Shown: positions 52,701 to 63,032, numbered from the stretch's first letter. The stretch is 64,000 bases of DNA from Streblospio benedicti (GCA_019095985.1 CM032665.1:42578303-42642302), one strand, 5' to 3'. Made by a program: numbers and translations. The notes: generated by a model from the letters alone, not told the origin.

Positions 52701-55700
52701 GTCAACACTTTTAATATTAATATTATGATTTGACAGGGAGGGCTCTACGTTAAAGATTGTCCCATTGTCCTGGACCACCGTTTTTAAAATCAAGACAACC
52801 AAAAGTTGGAGGGTGGTTGTTCTGTGGGACAACTAATTTCAAATTTCAAAATAAAAGTAATGCAATACGTGGATTTCAAAACCCTGTGTCTCCTAAGTTG
52901 AATTGAGAATTGTTTTCATTCGCCAACATATCAAGTAACATAAAATGTATTAAATGTGGGTATTTAGAGTGGGCTCCTACAGGAGCCCACGGCATCCAAA
53001 GGGTTAATGCATGCGAATCAATTTTTTTATTTTTTTATAAAATTCGTTCAAGAGAAAAAAATTCATATATGTGTACAAATATTTTTTTCTTAACATTATG
53101 ATTGATATAATAATAAAATAAGCTATATAATCTATATAGCATAAACAGAGCGCAAAATAAGGACAACCTCATGGTAAGTCAGGACAACCAAAAATTGGAT
53201 GACGGTTGTCCTGTGGGCAACTCTTGCCAGAGTTAATGTAGAAGCCCTGTTTGAAGTCCTCATATAACAAATATTATTTTATGGCATACATAAATGTTAT
53301 TTGAATAAATGTCGCAAAACACTGTAAGATGATATTTCCACTTTAGGGGAGTGGGGGGCCAGGTGGGGTGTCAAGAAAAAGAGAGCAATGTTCCACTTTT
53401 GTGGAGCGAGACAAAATGCACATCATCCCTAATACAAAGCCATCTGGATGTGTGCATTATCATCCCTAATAAAAACATTGCTCTATTACCACACATGATC
53501 TGTCACTGATACGCAAACAATTGACCCAAAACGACCAATACATTTCAATCAGATTTGCATCAAATGACCGACGACACCTTGTTTAGTTTCATCACTGCGA
53601 GTGTCCAGTTTAAATAATGCCTGAGGCAAGCTCTGAGAATTGATGCCAATTCTCCTCACACTAGCAAAAACAACCCTTGAACCAGACATATGCTGGACAT
53701 AACTCTCAACTAAATCCTTTCGAACTCAACCCTCACTAAATTTTAACCTCCAACTTACTGAGATCATCTTTATAAAGACACCAAAATATCAACCTTTTCG
53801 GAGGTCCCGATATTCAATAGTATAGTGACAAACAATTTTTTTATGACCATGTTTAGTCATATATAGGTAATATATTCAAGATTCTAAAAAAGATCCTTAT
53901 AAAAACCATCATACATTAAATACAAAATAATTTAGTATATAGCCCACTGCAGTCTAGTTACCAGTTAGTTACTGGTTACCAAAGTGGTTTACAAGGAGGT
54001 TCTACTGTACAGTAAGCACAAAAAAAATGTTGGGGATGAGAATACTGACTAGAATTTCTGTCCTGTGAAATATTCATAATCCCCTATATTGCAACATTGT
54101 AGTATTTATAATCCCCTATATTGCAACATTGTAGTATTTATATTTAATCCTTTCACACCAAATGGCAAATACTGTTTTTTCAAAGTTCAAATGCAAATGG
54201 AATAGTAAAACCAGCAAGTGGAATTTATGGCCTCAATAATCAAAGTAATTTGTATTAGTTTCATTTCTTATATATTTAATAGATGATTATAATATATTCC
54301 CTTTATTTGTAATTTTTCAAAATAGCCTGCTGTGACAACACTAAGCAAATAAAGCAAAGCCTACAAGAGCAGCATTCTGAGCGATTCAAAAAAGATCCAT
54401 AATCAGTCATGGAGTCTTCCTTGGAGACCTTACAAACTGGAGATAGATAATTGGCAATATCAAGATAAGTTGGTTTTATAACAATTGTTCTGAGCTATGG
54501 TTGTCTCTCTGTAACTAGAGATCAAAACTTTGGTCAAGGATGCCAATGTAAAATGGTTTTAATGCATCCACAGTAACATACATTTACATAGGCACACTTC
54601 AAAGCCTTCATAAACTTTGTAAATAGTGACCACAATGACCAGTTAAGCAAAAACTTGAAAGCAGTTCAATTGATCAGTGAAGTGGGTGAACAAATTATCA
54701 GTGATGACAGCCTACATGATAAATCATGACATCAGAAACAAGAAATCTCATGTTCCCTGGTGCATGTGTGGAGCATAGGGAAGTGGGTTCAACTTGACAA
54801 CTATGACAAAACAAGCTGCTGAACTGCAACAGGGAACAAGAAAATATTTTCATCAAAGTTTATTTTTAAATTTCTACCCAACCTACAGGGTTAAACATAA
54901 TGATAGACTTCTATCAAAACTAGCTGGTCTACCAGCTTTTGCCAGTGGGTAGTCTGTCTGATTTTGGCTGGTGCATTATGTACAAGTTGCATTATAATCT
55001 ATTATTTAAAAATAAATTACTCTTGTCTGAAAATAATTTGAATCATCAGGCTTACTTTATTTATAACAAACACATAAATATGCAATATGTCATAATGGCA
55101 CTCATCTGAATGCCGGGTTACCAGATTTTTAAACTTGGTAGACCTGATGTCTACTGCCGTTTCGGTCCTTATATCCGACCCTGACCTAAATATCCCCAGA
55201 AAAGGTCATTCAAGTTCACCATTATTGACCTCATCATTAAATCATTATTTTGACAACTAGTGTCATGATGTAAATCAATAATCAAAATTTAAAATTCCTG
55301 TTCTGGAGTCTGGTAAAAAGCCTGCCATGAATTGATCATTTTTTAATAAAATCCTGACTGAATTGTTAGGATACATGTCCAGATCATGGATTTTTCTGTA
55401 TTCTTTTTCACTCATTCTAACAATTTTATTTCATTTGAGACATCCAAGTTCCGTTTGAATATCTAAACTGCTAACTAGTAGTCCCGTCATAGTTCTATTT
55501 ATGCTATGGAGAAGTAATTCTATTGGAATATATATGTCTATATAAACACTGATGGAAATAGTATCATCCATCATTCATCAGTCAGTCTCTGACAGACTGC
55601 ATATGGACATCATTTTAAACATTTTATTTCAAAATGAAAAAGTAGCATAATCAACAAGTACATAACTAAATGTCAAAATAAAAATATGCCTGAACCATTT

Positions 55701-56396
55701 CACTGAACTTTATGATATATACCATGTTCAATTATAGAAATATACTGGTATGTATGGAGAGATTTCATTTATTAAAAAAAGTAGGCCTAGCTAAAGTGGA
55801 ATATGTTTTTTAATTTAACAACAATGTCTTTAGACTTTATCTATGAAACCCTTAGTTATTTTGAATATGATAAAGTTATCTGTCACTGGCAGATCCAGAT
55901 TTTTTCTTTAGTAGACAATCAGGTGCAAATCCTGGGGTTCAGACACCACTAGTGCCATAGACTTAGTGGTGGCATTTAACCTGCTATCATTTTACACTAA
56001 GTGTCACAAAGTGAATTATCCTTTAATTTCATGTTAATTATTTTCAGTGCCTTTTAGTCTTAGAAATGTGGGGTCAAACCCAGTCTAGAGATCTGCCAAT
56101 GAAGGACTGGAACTACCAAGTTGAAGATTATGTATTTATGAAGTTTTGTGCTTACCTTGTCTACCAACAATTTCGGCCACATGCTCTGAACTTGGAACGT
56201 GAACACTTTCTGTGTAGTTAGCACTTTTTCTAGGCTGTTCGTTGTCGAATGTGAAATTTGTGGTGGTGTTGTTGTTGTCATGATGGTCATTTGGCGACAG
56301 TCCCAAATTTGACAGTTCCAACGCTATCTGTTGGAGCACCCTTTGGTTTTCCAAGTTTGTGCCGTGTGAGTTCATGTTTAAGCTTGCAGGCATCAC
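40113..56396 (-). CDS. MEX3-family KH/RING RNA-binding protein, whole gene
   Basis: Seven minus-strand exons join in frame at GT-AG sites: 56396-56156, 45479-45311, 44726-44597, 42840-42736, 42444-42275, 41076-40879 and 40716-40113. They total 1617 bases, or 538 residues plus stop. Domain order: an N-terminal [20 protein letters not shown] motif (residues 14-33), KH1 (about 66-133, GRQG loop 78-81), KH2 (about 170-238, GPKG loop 186-189), a Gly/Ser/Asn-rich linker, a [10 protein letters not shown] motif (339-348), and a C-terminal RING (484-538) ending IRIFS. The length and every landmark fit MEX3. Family members bind mRNA through their KH domains and repress or destabilise targets, and several have RING-dependent ubiquitin ligase activity. 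The start Met is chosen because an in-frame stop (TGA) lies four codons upstream with no acceptor between. Oddity: the last RING cysteine pair is spaced C520-x5-C526. Identity is near certain; the exact paralogue cannot be assigned. Confidence 0.95.
40879..41076 (-). CDS. MEX3 coding exon 6: low-complexity linker
   Basis: 198 bases: the last base of Ser272, residues 273-337, and two bases of Leu338. It reads [13 protein letters not shown], then Ser/Gly/Tyr-rich sequence ending GGGAFG. The junction with exon 5 (DFH-S-NGI) and with exon 7 (AFG-L-YDSDEG) both restore frame. Acceptor TTTTCAG|T, donor CT|GTAAGT. The acceptor tract is part of a local tandem duplication. Confidence 0.9.
41077..41212 (+). 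repeat. tandem duplication over the exon 6 splice acceptor
   Basis: Two adjacent units, 41077-41137 and 41138-41205, share GAAAACATACAG, CCGTGTAT, CATTGTGATGCAG, GATACGCG and CATTAGTACA. A decayed third piece at 41524-41566 has GTGATGCAGAGAGTAGATA and CCAGGATTTT. Only the first unit keeps the AG needed for splicing; the second reads TTTTCATG there on the minus strand. Confidence 0.7.
42275..42444 (-). CDS. MEX3 coding exon 5: end of KH2 and linker
   Basis: Residues 216-271 and two bases of Ser272. [20 protein letters not shown], then MRTG, closes KH2. A Gly/Ser/Asn-rich linker ([19 protein letters not shown]) and [12 protein letters not shown] follow. Acceptor CCGCCAG|GTG, donor AG|GTAACT. 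The long frame on the same strand in another phase is a shadow. Confidence 0.93.
42736..42840 (-). CDS. MEX3 coding exon 4: KH2 core
   Basis: Exactly 35 codons (residues 181-215), phase 0 at both ends: [20 protein letters not shown] then [15 protein letters not shown]. It contains the GPKG RNA-binding loop. It is nearly invariant in MEX3 proteins and is the most diagnostic exon. Acceptor TTCCAG|GTT, donor GAG|GTATGT. It is too short to stand out as a lone open frame. Confidence 0.95.
43003..43041 (+). repeat. 20 bp direct duplication in MEX3 intron 3
   Basis: ATTTCTGTAGGAACTTC occurs twice in direct succession. Confidence 0.7.
44409..44575. mobile_element. MITE in MEX3 intron 3, TIR CCATATACGACCATCC
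   Basis: TACCATATACGACCATCCAA at the left and TGGATGGTCGTATACGGTA at the right make inverted ends of about 24 bp with TA on both sides. The element is 167 bp, with no coding capacity, and ends 22 bp from MEX3 exon 3. A single end of the same family is seen at 51888. Confidence 0.8.
44597..44726 (-). CDS. MEX3 coding exon 3: inter-KH linker and start of KH2
   Basis: Encodes the end of Arg137 to Glu180. [15 protein letters not shown] and a polyserine stretch form the inter-KH linker, then [12 protein letters not shown] opens KH2. Acceptor TTTTCAG|G, donor GAG|GTTAGC. It is GC-richer than its surroundings because of the Ser/Pro/Gly codons. Confidence 0.92.
44973..45255. mobile_element. MITE in MEX3 intron 2, TIR CAGGGTTCCCAC
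   Basis: The left end is CAGGGTTCCCACAG and the right end CCGTGGGAACCCTG, with CAATGACTTTTC words near both ends. This terminus is common in animal genomes and the CAGGG start resembles hAT-type elements, but no clear 8 bp duplication is seen. It lies 55 bp from exon 2. Confidence 0.7.
45311..45479 (-). CDS. MEX3 coding exon 2: rest of KH1
   Basis: Encodes Gly81 (last two bases) to Arg137 (first two bases). [37 protein letters not shown] and [15 protein letters not shown] complete KH1 and follow the family pattern closely. Acceptor TTTCCAG|GC, donor AG|GTCAGA. A MITE ends only 55 bp beyond the donor in the intron. Confidence 0.95.
51888..51960 (+). mobile_element. single MITE end, family of 44409-44575
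   Basis: TACAGTATACAACCATCCAAGCGCCC-type sequence followed by GAAATTTTCTTGAA matches the left half of the intron 3 element. No matching right end is visible. It is a truncated copy. Confidence 0.5.
52734..53249. mobile_element. TIR element with TTTGA target duplication
   Basis: The ends are CAGGGAGGGCTCTACGTTAA and TTAATGTAGAAGCCCTG, imperfect inverted repeats, flanked by TTTGA at 52729-52733 and 53250-53254. Subterminal GGACAACCAAAA and GGTTGTCCTGTGGG words occur near both ends. It is 516 bp with no transposase recognised. CAGGG ends are seen in hAT elements, but a 5 bp duplication is short for hAT, so the superfamily is open. Confidence 0.6.
54070..54139 (+). repeat. 34 bp exact tandem duplication
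   Basis: ATAATCCCCTATATTGCAAC and ATTGTAGTATTT occur twice in immediate succession. Confidence 0.85.
55878..55960 (+). mobile_element. single MITE end, GGCAGATCCAGA family
   Basis: CACTGGCAGATCCAGATTTT matches the termini at 8456, 13266 and 58628. The partner end is not found within 300 bp. Confidence 0.4.
56156..56396 (-). CDS. MEX3 coding exon 1: N-terminus and start of KH1
   Basis: Encodes residues 1-80 and the first base of Gly81. It contains the conserved MEX3 N-terminal motif ([19 protein letters not shown]) and [26 protein letters not shown], the first strand and helix of KH1. A run [13 protein letters not shown] between them is low-complexity. The donor is G|GTAAGC. The intron cuts KH1 inside its GRQG loop. 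Confidence 0.93.
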
Positions 56397-56759
56397 AAAT
56401 ATTCAAGTTACAAATTACAAATCATTCACTACAAACATAAAAAGTAGATATTAAGCTTCAATGCTTTGTTTTCTGCTGTGTAATATGTATTAGCAATTTA
56501 CTAGAATACTCAATTAAAACCCATGCATCAGTCCTTCAAGCCACCTAGACCAAGACTAGATCTATAAATAGAGTGGTTTTCTGTTTACATTTCCCCATTC
56601 ACATTTCTTCTCCAAACATCACAGAAATTAATTAGGTACAACATATATTTAATCACATGTACACATTCCAACACAATATATTGGTCTACAGAACGATCTA
56701 GGACTGTATTTAAAAGCCCTTATATAAGCAGAAAAGAAAACATTAAAGATTAATCTATG

Positions 56760-57060
56760 GTTGACTACTAGGAGCGTCGTATCCTGTATCAAATGAATAA
56801 TATCGCTAAAATCCGATTGTATGAAATGGAGCTAAAATCCAGAATAGATCTCCTACCACTTGGTTATTTCTCGACCTTCAGCGATCTGTATGCTTTGATT
56901 CCGACGAGGCAATACACCAATATGGAAAATCTGTGACGTCATAAGACCACAATCCACCGTGACTCATCGCTGATTAGTCAAACGCAGCAAGTGGGAGGAG
57001 CAAAGTGCGAAGATTGACAGCGTTAGGTCCATTTGCGAGGGGCGACTCTTTGCTCAACAT
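56760..57060 (-). promoter_or_regulatory. candidate MEX3 promoter region
   Basis: This lies 360-660 bp upstream of the MEX3 start codon and is GC-richer than its flanks. It has a perfect CRE palindrome TGACGTCA (56934-56941) and an AP-1 consensus TGACTCA (56960-56966). No TATA box is seen in the right orientation. The transcription start is unknown, and a 5' untranslated exon further upstream is possible. Confidence 0.4.
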
Positions 57061-58450
57061 TTCTAAATAATTATTAAATACCTCGATGGTATCCTCTCTT
57101 CTGTATATGATATGAAAGCAGATGATTCTTCATTCATATGAAATATTAGAAATCTACAAGTTTACTGATGAAGCATTCCAACGTAACCCTTATAATTTTC
57201 CCATAATTTGACAACGACTTAACCCCACTTCCGCATTGAGCAAGTGGACCAGCCCAGAATAACACGTGTTTTTTGACAGAAATCCACACGTGCATTTATT
57301 TACAATGTACAATGTATAGATATTGCAACATTGTTGCAATTTTTCTACTAAACGTCGACTTTTAGTCTCCATTTGTGGAGAAAATCAATTCGTTTGCTGA
57401 CAGGTATCGGATTTTGACACGAAGTGTGCAAGCTTACGTCGAATCAACCACGCAACGTCGGCGTCGAATCGGAATGTCTACAGGACACTTTTTTTAAATG
57501 GACAAGTTTAAATGGCCACGTTGTTCGAGATGTTTAATATTTGTTAAATTTAAATGTCCTCGTATTTGTATACACGTGTATGACATTTAGATCGTTCAGT
57601 TGCGAACACACATGTGTCCATTCTACATGTTTGGTCAATATTATCATCTCAACAGAGGTCATAGAGTTTATGCATGGCTAGGGGCGTCATGACAAAACAC
57701 TGTCCATAATTATGAAGGATTTTATAACAAACAGTGAAGGCTCAATATTAAATATATTTTTAAGAAATAATGAAAACTAAAACAAAAATAGGCATGAGCT
57801 ATCGATATAGAATCAATAGTATCTTTATGTCAATCGCTAAATATAACAAACCTTTTAAGCAACATTGTTTTCTGTCTATCCTTTTCTTGTCACCAAGGAT
57901 AGACAGACAAACGCTAGAGGCAGAGGATAGACAGAAAGTTATTGTTGTCTATCATGTTGCGAAGTGCGAAAATCGTGGTCAGCCAGCATGACAGTTATTA
58001 AGAGAAAATGTTAGTAATATTGTAATTAACAAGCTTGCTTGTGAACTTGTTAATAAATCAGTATATCGCAATCATATCACTTCATGATTCAATGTGCGTA
58101 ATGTGGGTACTATATTAAACAGACTAAACTTATCAAATGTTTGCAAATTTATTTGATTTTGATATCACAGAAGGTCTCATTGTCAGTTATTTTCGTCTTT
58201 CTGTTTGTATGGAGACTTACATTTGGAATTTAAACTTTGAAGAATAATTTATTTGTGATTTATTTAAAGTTTTTTCCATCGTTTTAATACATAAGTGTTC
58301 TGAGGGAAATAAATTTGTTTTCAATTATTCAAAAACATAATTATGAATTCAAAATAACATATTGATTAAGAACAAAATACACAGTGATTGGTTCTAAGAT
58401 ACATAAAAATGTGTAAGATAACAGTTAGTTTTATATTTCTAATGATAAAT
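57061..58450. other. intergenic upstream of MEX3, hairpins only
   Basis: No gene is recognised. A short perfect hairpin ATTGCAAC-ATT-GTTGCAAT lies at about 57323-57341, and a CTGTCTATCC hairpin lies at 57869-57911. Otherwise the sequence is AT-rich. Confidence 0.35.
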
Positions 58451-58454
58451 ATCA

Positions 58455-58628
58455 TAGACAGATCCGGGGGCACCCCCCCCCCCCCTTGCCCCCTTTTCCC
58501 ACCAAAATACTTTATTTTCGTAGGGTTTTTGGCATATCCGCAATCGGCGTCGCGTACGAAATCCACAAAATCCCTTGAGTGCGCCCCCCCCCCAACCCTT
58601 TTTCAAAAACCTGGATCTGCCATTGAAT
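58455..58628. mobile_element. MITE, GGCAGATCCAGG family, two ends
   Basis: The left end is CAGATCCGGGGGCAC with a long C run. The right end is CCTGGATCTGCCATTG after a run of C and a CTTGAGTGCGCC word. The interior CCCACCAAAATACTTTATTTTC matches the inverted interior at 8540-8570. This is the most complete copy of the family in the window. It is non-coding. Confidence 0.65.
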
Positions 58629-58946
58629 ATTAACGTATATCCAGTACATTGTGTGTATTTGTCACCAGAGTAAAATAATTCAATGTGATTATTTGTAAAT
58701 CGTGATTTCTAGATTATTGATATGACTTATAAAAATGGGTATTTGCATAATTTATACATGAAGTCGGAAAAGGGAACATTAGTTTAGTTATTTAGAAAGA
58801 AGTGTAGATTCATAACGTTAAAGGCAGTGAATATTCTATAAGGTATTAATTAAGTCCTAGTGTGATGGCTACCCTAGATATGGCTCCTTGGTGGAATTCA
58901 GGTTTACTGTTCATTGTACTGTTAATGAGTCCTCAATTTGAATATA

Positions 58947-59873
58947 GCTTCATTTGTCTGTAATCTAACCAGGAAGTTGTTTTTGATTGGCTGGATTTAG
59001 TTAATTTTGCATTATAACAAGTACCTAAGTGGTCCTCGTTAGTACATTGGTTAGCATGCACGACCAACAAACAGGATTTGCCTGCGTTGTGAGTTCGCAG
59101 CCCGTCCATGGCAGACTTCATGTCGCCAAACCGCTACGTCGTGCATCTGCCACTGTACTGCCGATCTCCACACACTGTCGAGTATATCATACAAGACAGT
59201 TGCGACGCCAAGCCCGAGGCATGTCCCTTGTAGAGGAGAGCCACCCCTCTGCACTCTAAAGAACTCAGGTAGCTTGAAAACAATAGCTAGTGTGATCCCT
59301 CCAAACACCCTTGGCTCAGTTGGTTACCTAACCTGCCAAACAAAACAGGACCACATTGGAAATAAGCAATGCATATATATGTACACGTTCATGTCCTATC
59401 ATAGGAACATTAATTCCTGAACAAACTCAATCAATCAGTCTATCAATGGTAGACTTTGTTTAGTATTTGTAATAAATTACTATTACTATGTTCAAAGGCT
59501 TATTTGTTAACTACTGCGGGTGTTTCTGGGGTAGGCAACTGGCGGCAATGTCTTACACCAGCTCTCCACATGTTTCTATCTAGGTCTGTATTAAGGAGGT
59601 TACAGTCCTCCATTTCCGACTTTACACATTCCAACCAAGTCTTCCTTGGTCTGCCCTGTACCAGACACCTAGGGAGGGGGATTTCCATGTCCACATTTAG
59701 CAGATGTCTAAATAAGGCTTGCATAGTATCTGCTAGTATGTTACTTATATTGTACATAATAATATGTCACAATAGTAAAATATATCAAATCAAAAAAATT
59801 GATCATAATGCAATCATAACTAAATCCAGCCAATCAAAAACAACTTCCTGATTAAATTACTGACAAATGAAGC
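58947..59873. mobile_element. 927 bp TIR element with TA target site and embedded retroposon parts
   Basis: Inverted ends of about 70 bp (58947-59018 and 59802-59873) start GCTTCATTTGTC and share CAGGAAGTTGTTTTTGATTG and GCTGGATTTAGTTA. TA lies on both sides. The interior holds a tRNA-like A-box/B-box pair at about 59025-59105 and a minus-strand LINE C-terminal fragment at 59530-59661. No transposase is seen, so it would need one in trans. Confidence 0.7.
59500..59757 (-). pseudogene. LINE ORF2 C-terminal fragment
   Basis: The frame contains VQGRPRKTWLECVKSEMEDC, LLNTDLDRNMWRAGVRHC and RQLPTP. These are the conserved GRP-(K/R)-(T)-W and DRN-W-R motifs found near the end of many non-LTR polyproteins, downstream of the RT. 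Only about 45 residues are convincing. It lies inside the 58947-59873 TIR element and is not a host gene. Confidence 0.7.
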
Positions 59874-59875
59874 TA

Positions 59876-61362
59876 CTATGGAAATTTGGTGAAAATATCT
59901 AATTTTGCATAGCTCCGCTTGTTTCAATAGTATTAAGTGATAAAGATATTAAGTGATAAAGATATTAGCACATAAATCCAGGCTAAAAAAGATGCTCTGG
60001 ATCCCCTTGTTATTGTATGGTTCACAATCCTGTCATATATCATATGAGTATAAATGGTGTTTGTATCTATGATATAGCACATATATTCCCATCCCGCCAT
60101 GTAACGATGCTGGGGAACATGCTATTAGCCATCAGATTTGTTTTTTTAATATGAAAGTTAATTTCCATCGAACTGTTTGCTTGTAGCTTTGATTGGAACA
60201 TGCCGGGTAACTATAGGTATCTAAACATTTTCTTAATATCATGTGTGTAAAAAATTACTTAAACTGACTTTCGACCAAACTATTTGCTTGTAGCTTGGAA
60301 CATGACAGGTTACTATAGGTATCTTAACATATTCGTAGAATCATAATCTGTGTAAATCAATTGACTTGCAACTTCATATGAGATGAGTTGTGTTGGGTCT
60401 AGTGTGAGCATAGCATGCGAATGGATCTGCCCCACATTCGAGGAAATGTGAATTTAAGGGCCTGAGTACGTAGATTGACATTTCAAATACACATATTTAT
60501 ATACCCTAGTGTGGTAGGGATTGTCTGTTTACGAATGCTGAAACTTCAGTAGGGTTTTGTTGGCCTGCCAAAACAAACCTACCCCTTTTCGAGATCGATC
60601 ACTGCAAGCCACCCACAGCATTTCAGGAGATTTGTTGTCGCAAAGACATATTCAACAGTCTTTTTTATGAGTGACTTTAGGTTTTCATCAATGGCAAAAT
60701 CATTGATGCAGGTTTATCTGTGGAGTCCATTTGCATGCCATGGTCACCAAGAGACCAATAACACAACAACCATTTGGACGATGGATGGCAATTTTGTAGG
60801 CCAAAAAACGACAGGAACTGGTCATTTGGGCTTGTATAAATTCCACTCATTTAATGGGTATGTCCTTCGAATGATCAAGCTTTTCAACAGTCACAGTCTG
60901 TCTCTTAAGAACTTCAATTCTAAAAAGATATTCAAGACTATTAAAGACTCATGAAGACGTCATTTTACTCTATCCTTTCTTCATTAGTTTTACCCAACAT
61001 GTACAGCGGAATTAGTGGTGTATACTGCTAGTTTGCCAACCTTAATAAATTTGTTAGGTTATTTTACCACGTAATGGATGTGTTGCTTAGAAATAACTGT
61101 AACTTTATTCATGAGAAAATTTGGAGTAGCTATTAGCTATGACTGCTAAAATAGTGAGAATCACTTTAAAATAAATCAATTTTAGGTATTCTTTATTTCA
61201 AGTTCACTTCCATACACACAACAAATTGAGATTCACATTGCATAACAAAATTAAAGGGCATTATAATATTAGTGATAACCTTATTTTAACAAATGGGCAG
61301 GGTGTATTTTTTTATCTGTGCACCCGTAAGCATAAATGAAAACAGAATCTAAAAAACACATG
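59876..61362. other. intergenic, nothing recognised
   Basis: AT-rich sequence. GGTATCT-containing segments at 60170-60240 and 60270-60330 are diverged direct repeats (TTGCTTGTAGCTT...GGAACATG). A frame of 95 codons at 60667 has no recognisable domain. Confidence 0.35.
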
Positions 61363-61756
61363 TGATCCAGTTCGCCATGACCCAGGTTGTAAAGTGAAAA
61401 ATCACCTTTTGGGGCATTTAATTATTTATTTTTGAATGCGGGTTATCAATCAATAAAGTCCATTAATTTGTGCATTGCGAAGATATTCTTTGCGAAGTTT
61501 GTTAATGAATAGATGTGTCAATTAACACCACTTCTGACATTTTTTGTTGACATTATTAATTCTATATAGTAATTCGGGATTACGTTGCAATCAGCCAACT
61601 GTAACGTTGAGCTGCATAATGGTACGCCTACAGACATCGCTTGACGTTCGTGATTTTTACGTGTTCGATTTTGACATGACCCGGGTTAATATTAGACTCG
61701 CACATTTTTAGATATCCAGGGTATTTTGTCAACCCAGATCATGGCGAACTGGATCA
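61363..61756. mobile_element. TIR element, ends GATCCAGTTCGCCATGA
   Basis: TGATCCAGTTCGCCATGACC at the left and ATCATGGCGAACTGGATCA at the right, each followed inwards by CAGGTTG/CAACCCAG, form inverted repeats of about 27 bp. The 394 bp interior is AT-rich and non-coding. A target duplication is not clear. The superfamily is unknown. Confidence 0.65.
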
Positions 61757-61829
61757 TGTATTGTATGAAAGTAGGAATGAAATTAATACACGCATACATA
61801 AGCTAGGCATACGAATTGTGAGCATACAG

Positions 61830-61979
61830 AACAACCAACTAATAAGACCACCTCTATTGAAACCCCTAGTCCAAAACCTTCATAAATAGATTAATAAGTA
61901 CCTCCATAAATAGACCCCCTCTATTGAGATCACTTTGTCAGTTCCCCCAGACCATTTCAATAGAGGTTCTACTGCAGTA
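61830..61979. mobile_element. diverged MITE, CAGTAGAACC family
   Basis: Repeated AGACCACCTCTATTGA-type words and a right end AATAGAGGTTCTACTGCAGTA match the element at 9457-9642. The left terminus is eroded. Confidence 0.6.
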
Positions 61980-62093
61980 CAGAAAATATTAATATTGAAC
62001 ATCAATAACCTTTATCAGTGAAAAGTGCACTTGCATCTCAACACTCATTTTTAAATCTTATCCATGATCATGAAATTATGGTTTAAAATTAAC

Positions 62094-62193
62094 NNNNNNN
62101 NNNNNNNNNNNNNNNNNNNNNNNNNNNNNNNNNNNNNNNNNNNNNNNNNNNNNNNNNNNNNNNNNNNNNNNNNNNNNNNNNNNNNNNNNNNNN
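62094..62193. other. assembly gap, 100 N
   Basis: Exactly 100 undetermined bases, the conventional length for a gap of unknown size. Distances across it are unreliable. Confidence 0.99.
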
Positions 62194-62266
62194 TGGATGA
62201 CGTAAGGTAATTTTTAATGTATCTGCTCAACGACATCGTACTATTCGTGTACGTGAGAAAGGTGCT

Positions 62267-63032
62267 ATATGAAACTAGATCAAAAGTATTCAAAGAACAC
62301 GGCACCGCTAGAACAACTTTGACTCATGGGCAATTAAGATATATACTGAAACGATGTATACTCGCTAGAACAACGTTGACTTATGGACAATAAATTTGTT
62401 TACTAAAATGTTTTGGAAATCATGATCAAAAGTACACAACTACAATAAACCAGCCACAAATAAAGTGCCACTGCCTATTTATTGATCCTACATGTATTAT
62501 TTGTGGCTGGTATATTGTAGTTGTGTACTTTTAATCATGATTTCCAAAACATTTTTGTAAACAACTCTATTGTCCATAAGCCATTCTATCATTCCGTACA
62601 AAAATCTCCGCCAATAACCCACGCTGATTGGTCAATCAGCGTGCTCAATTATGCGATGGAATGAACGCACCAGAGCGCGCGGAGACCACTACTACGGCGC
62701 TAGTCTAAACTCCTCACATTATCAATACAGCCGCTGACGTCACAAGGCGTGTCCTGTGTAGCGGAGGGCAAAAGTTTAGACTAACGCCGTAGTAGTGGTC
62801 TCCGCGCGCTCTTTTTGGCAAAATTGACTTGCAATGAGAATGTTATAATATGATTTATTTTAAAATAAAATGGATTTTAGTCATGATAGAATGGTGATTG
62901 ACGACTCGATTGTCGTGTCAATCGCAAAATTGAGCATGCTCAATTTTGCGATTGACACTCCAATCTCGTGGTCAATTCCGACAATGTTGGTCTAGCGACA
63001 CTGTGTTCTTTGAACACTTTTGATCTAGTTAC

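Larger units (their letters stand above)
45480..56155 (-). other. MEX3 intron 1, 10.7 kb
   Basis: Phase 1 intron with donor GTAAGC and acceptor TATTTCCAG. It holds TIR elements (52734-53249, 51888 end, 55883 end), a tandem duplication at 54070, and short random frames up to 123 codons (50531-50902), none recognisable. GC-richer patches at 47730-47960 and 48160-48290 lack repeat signatures and are candidates for intronic regulatory sequence. That is inference only. Confidence 0.8.

Noticed and set aside
56563-56570. TATAAATA as a TATA box for MEX3
   Set aside because: It lies on the plus strand and would direct transcription away from MEX3.
57869-57911. microRNA precursor
   Set aside because: The stem is about 12-17 bp with an 11-base loop, shorter than a usual precursor.
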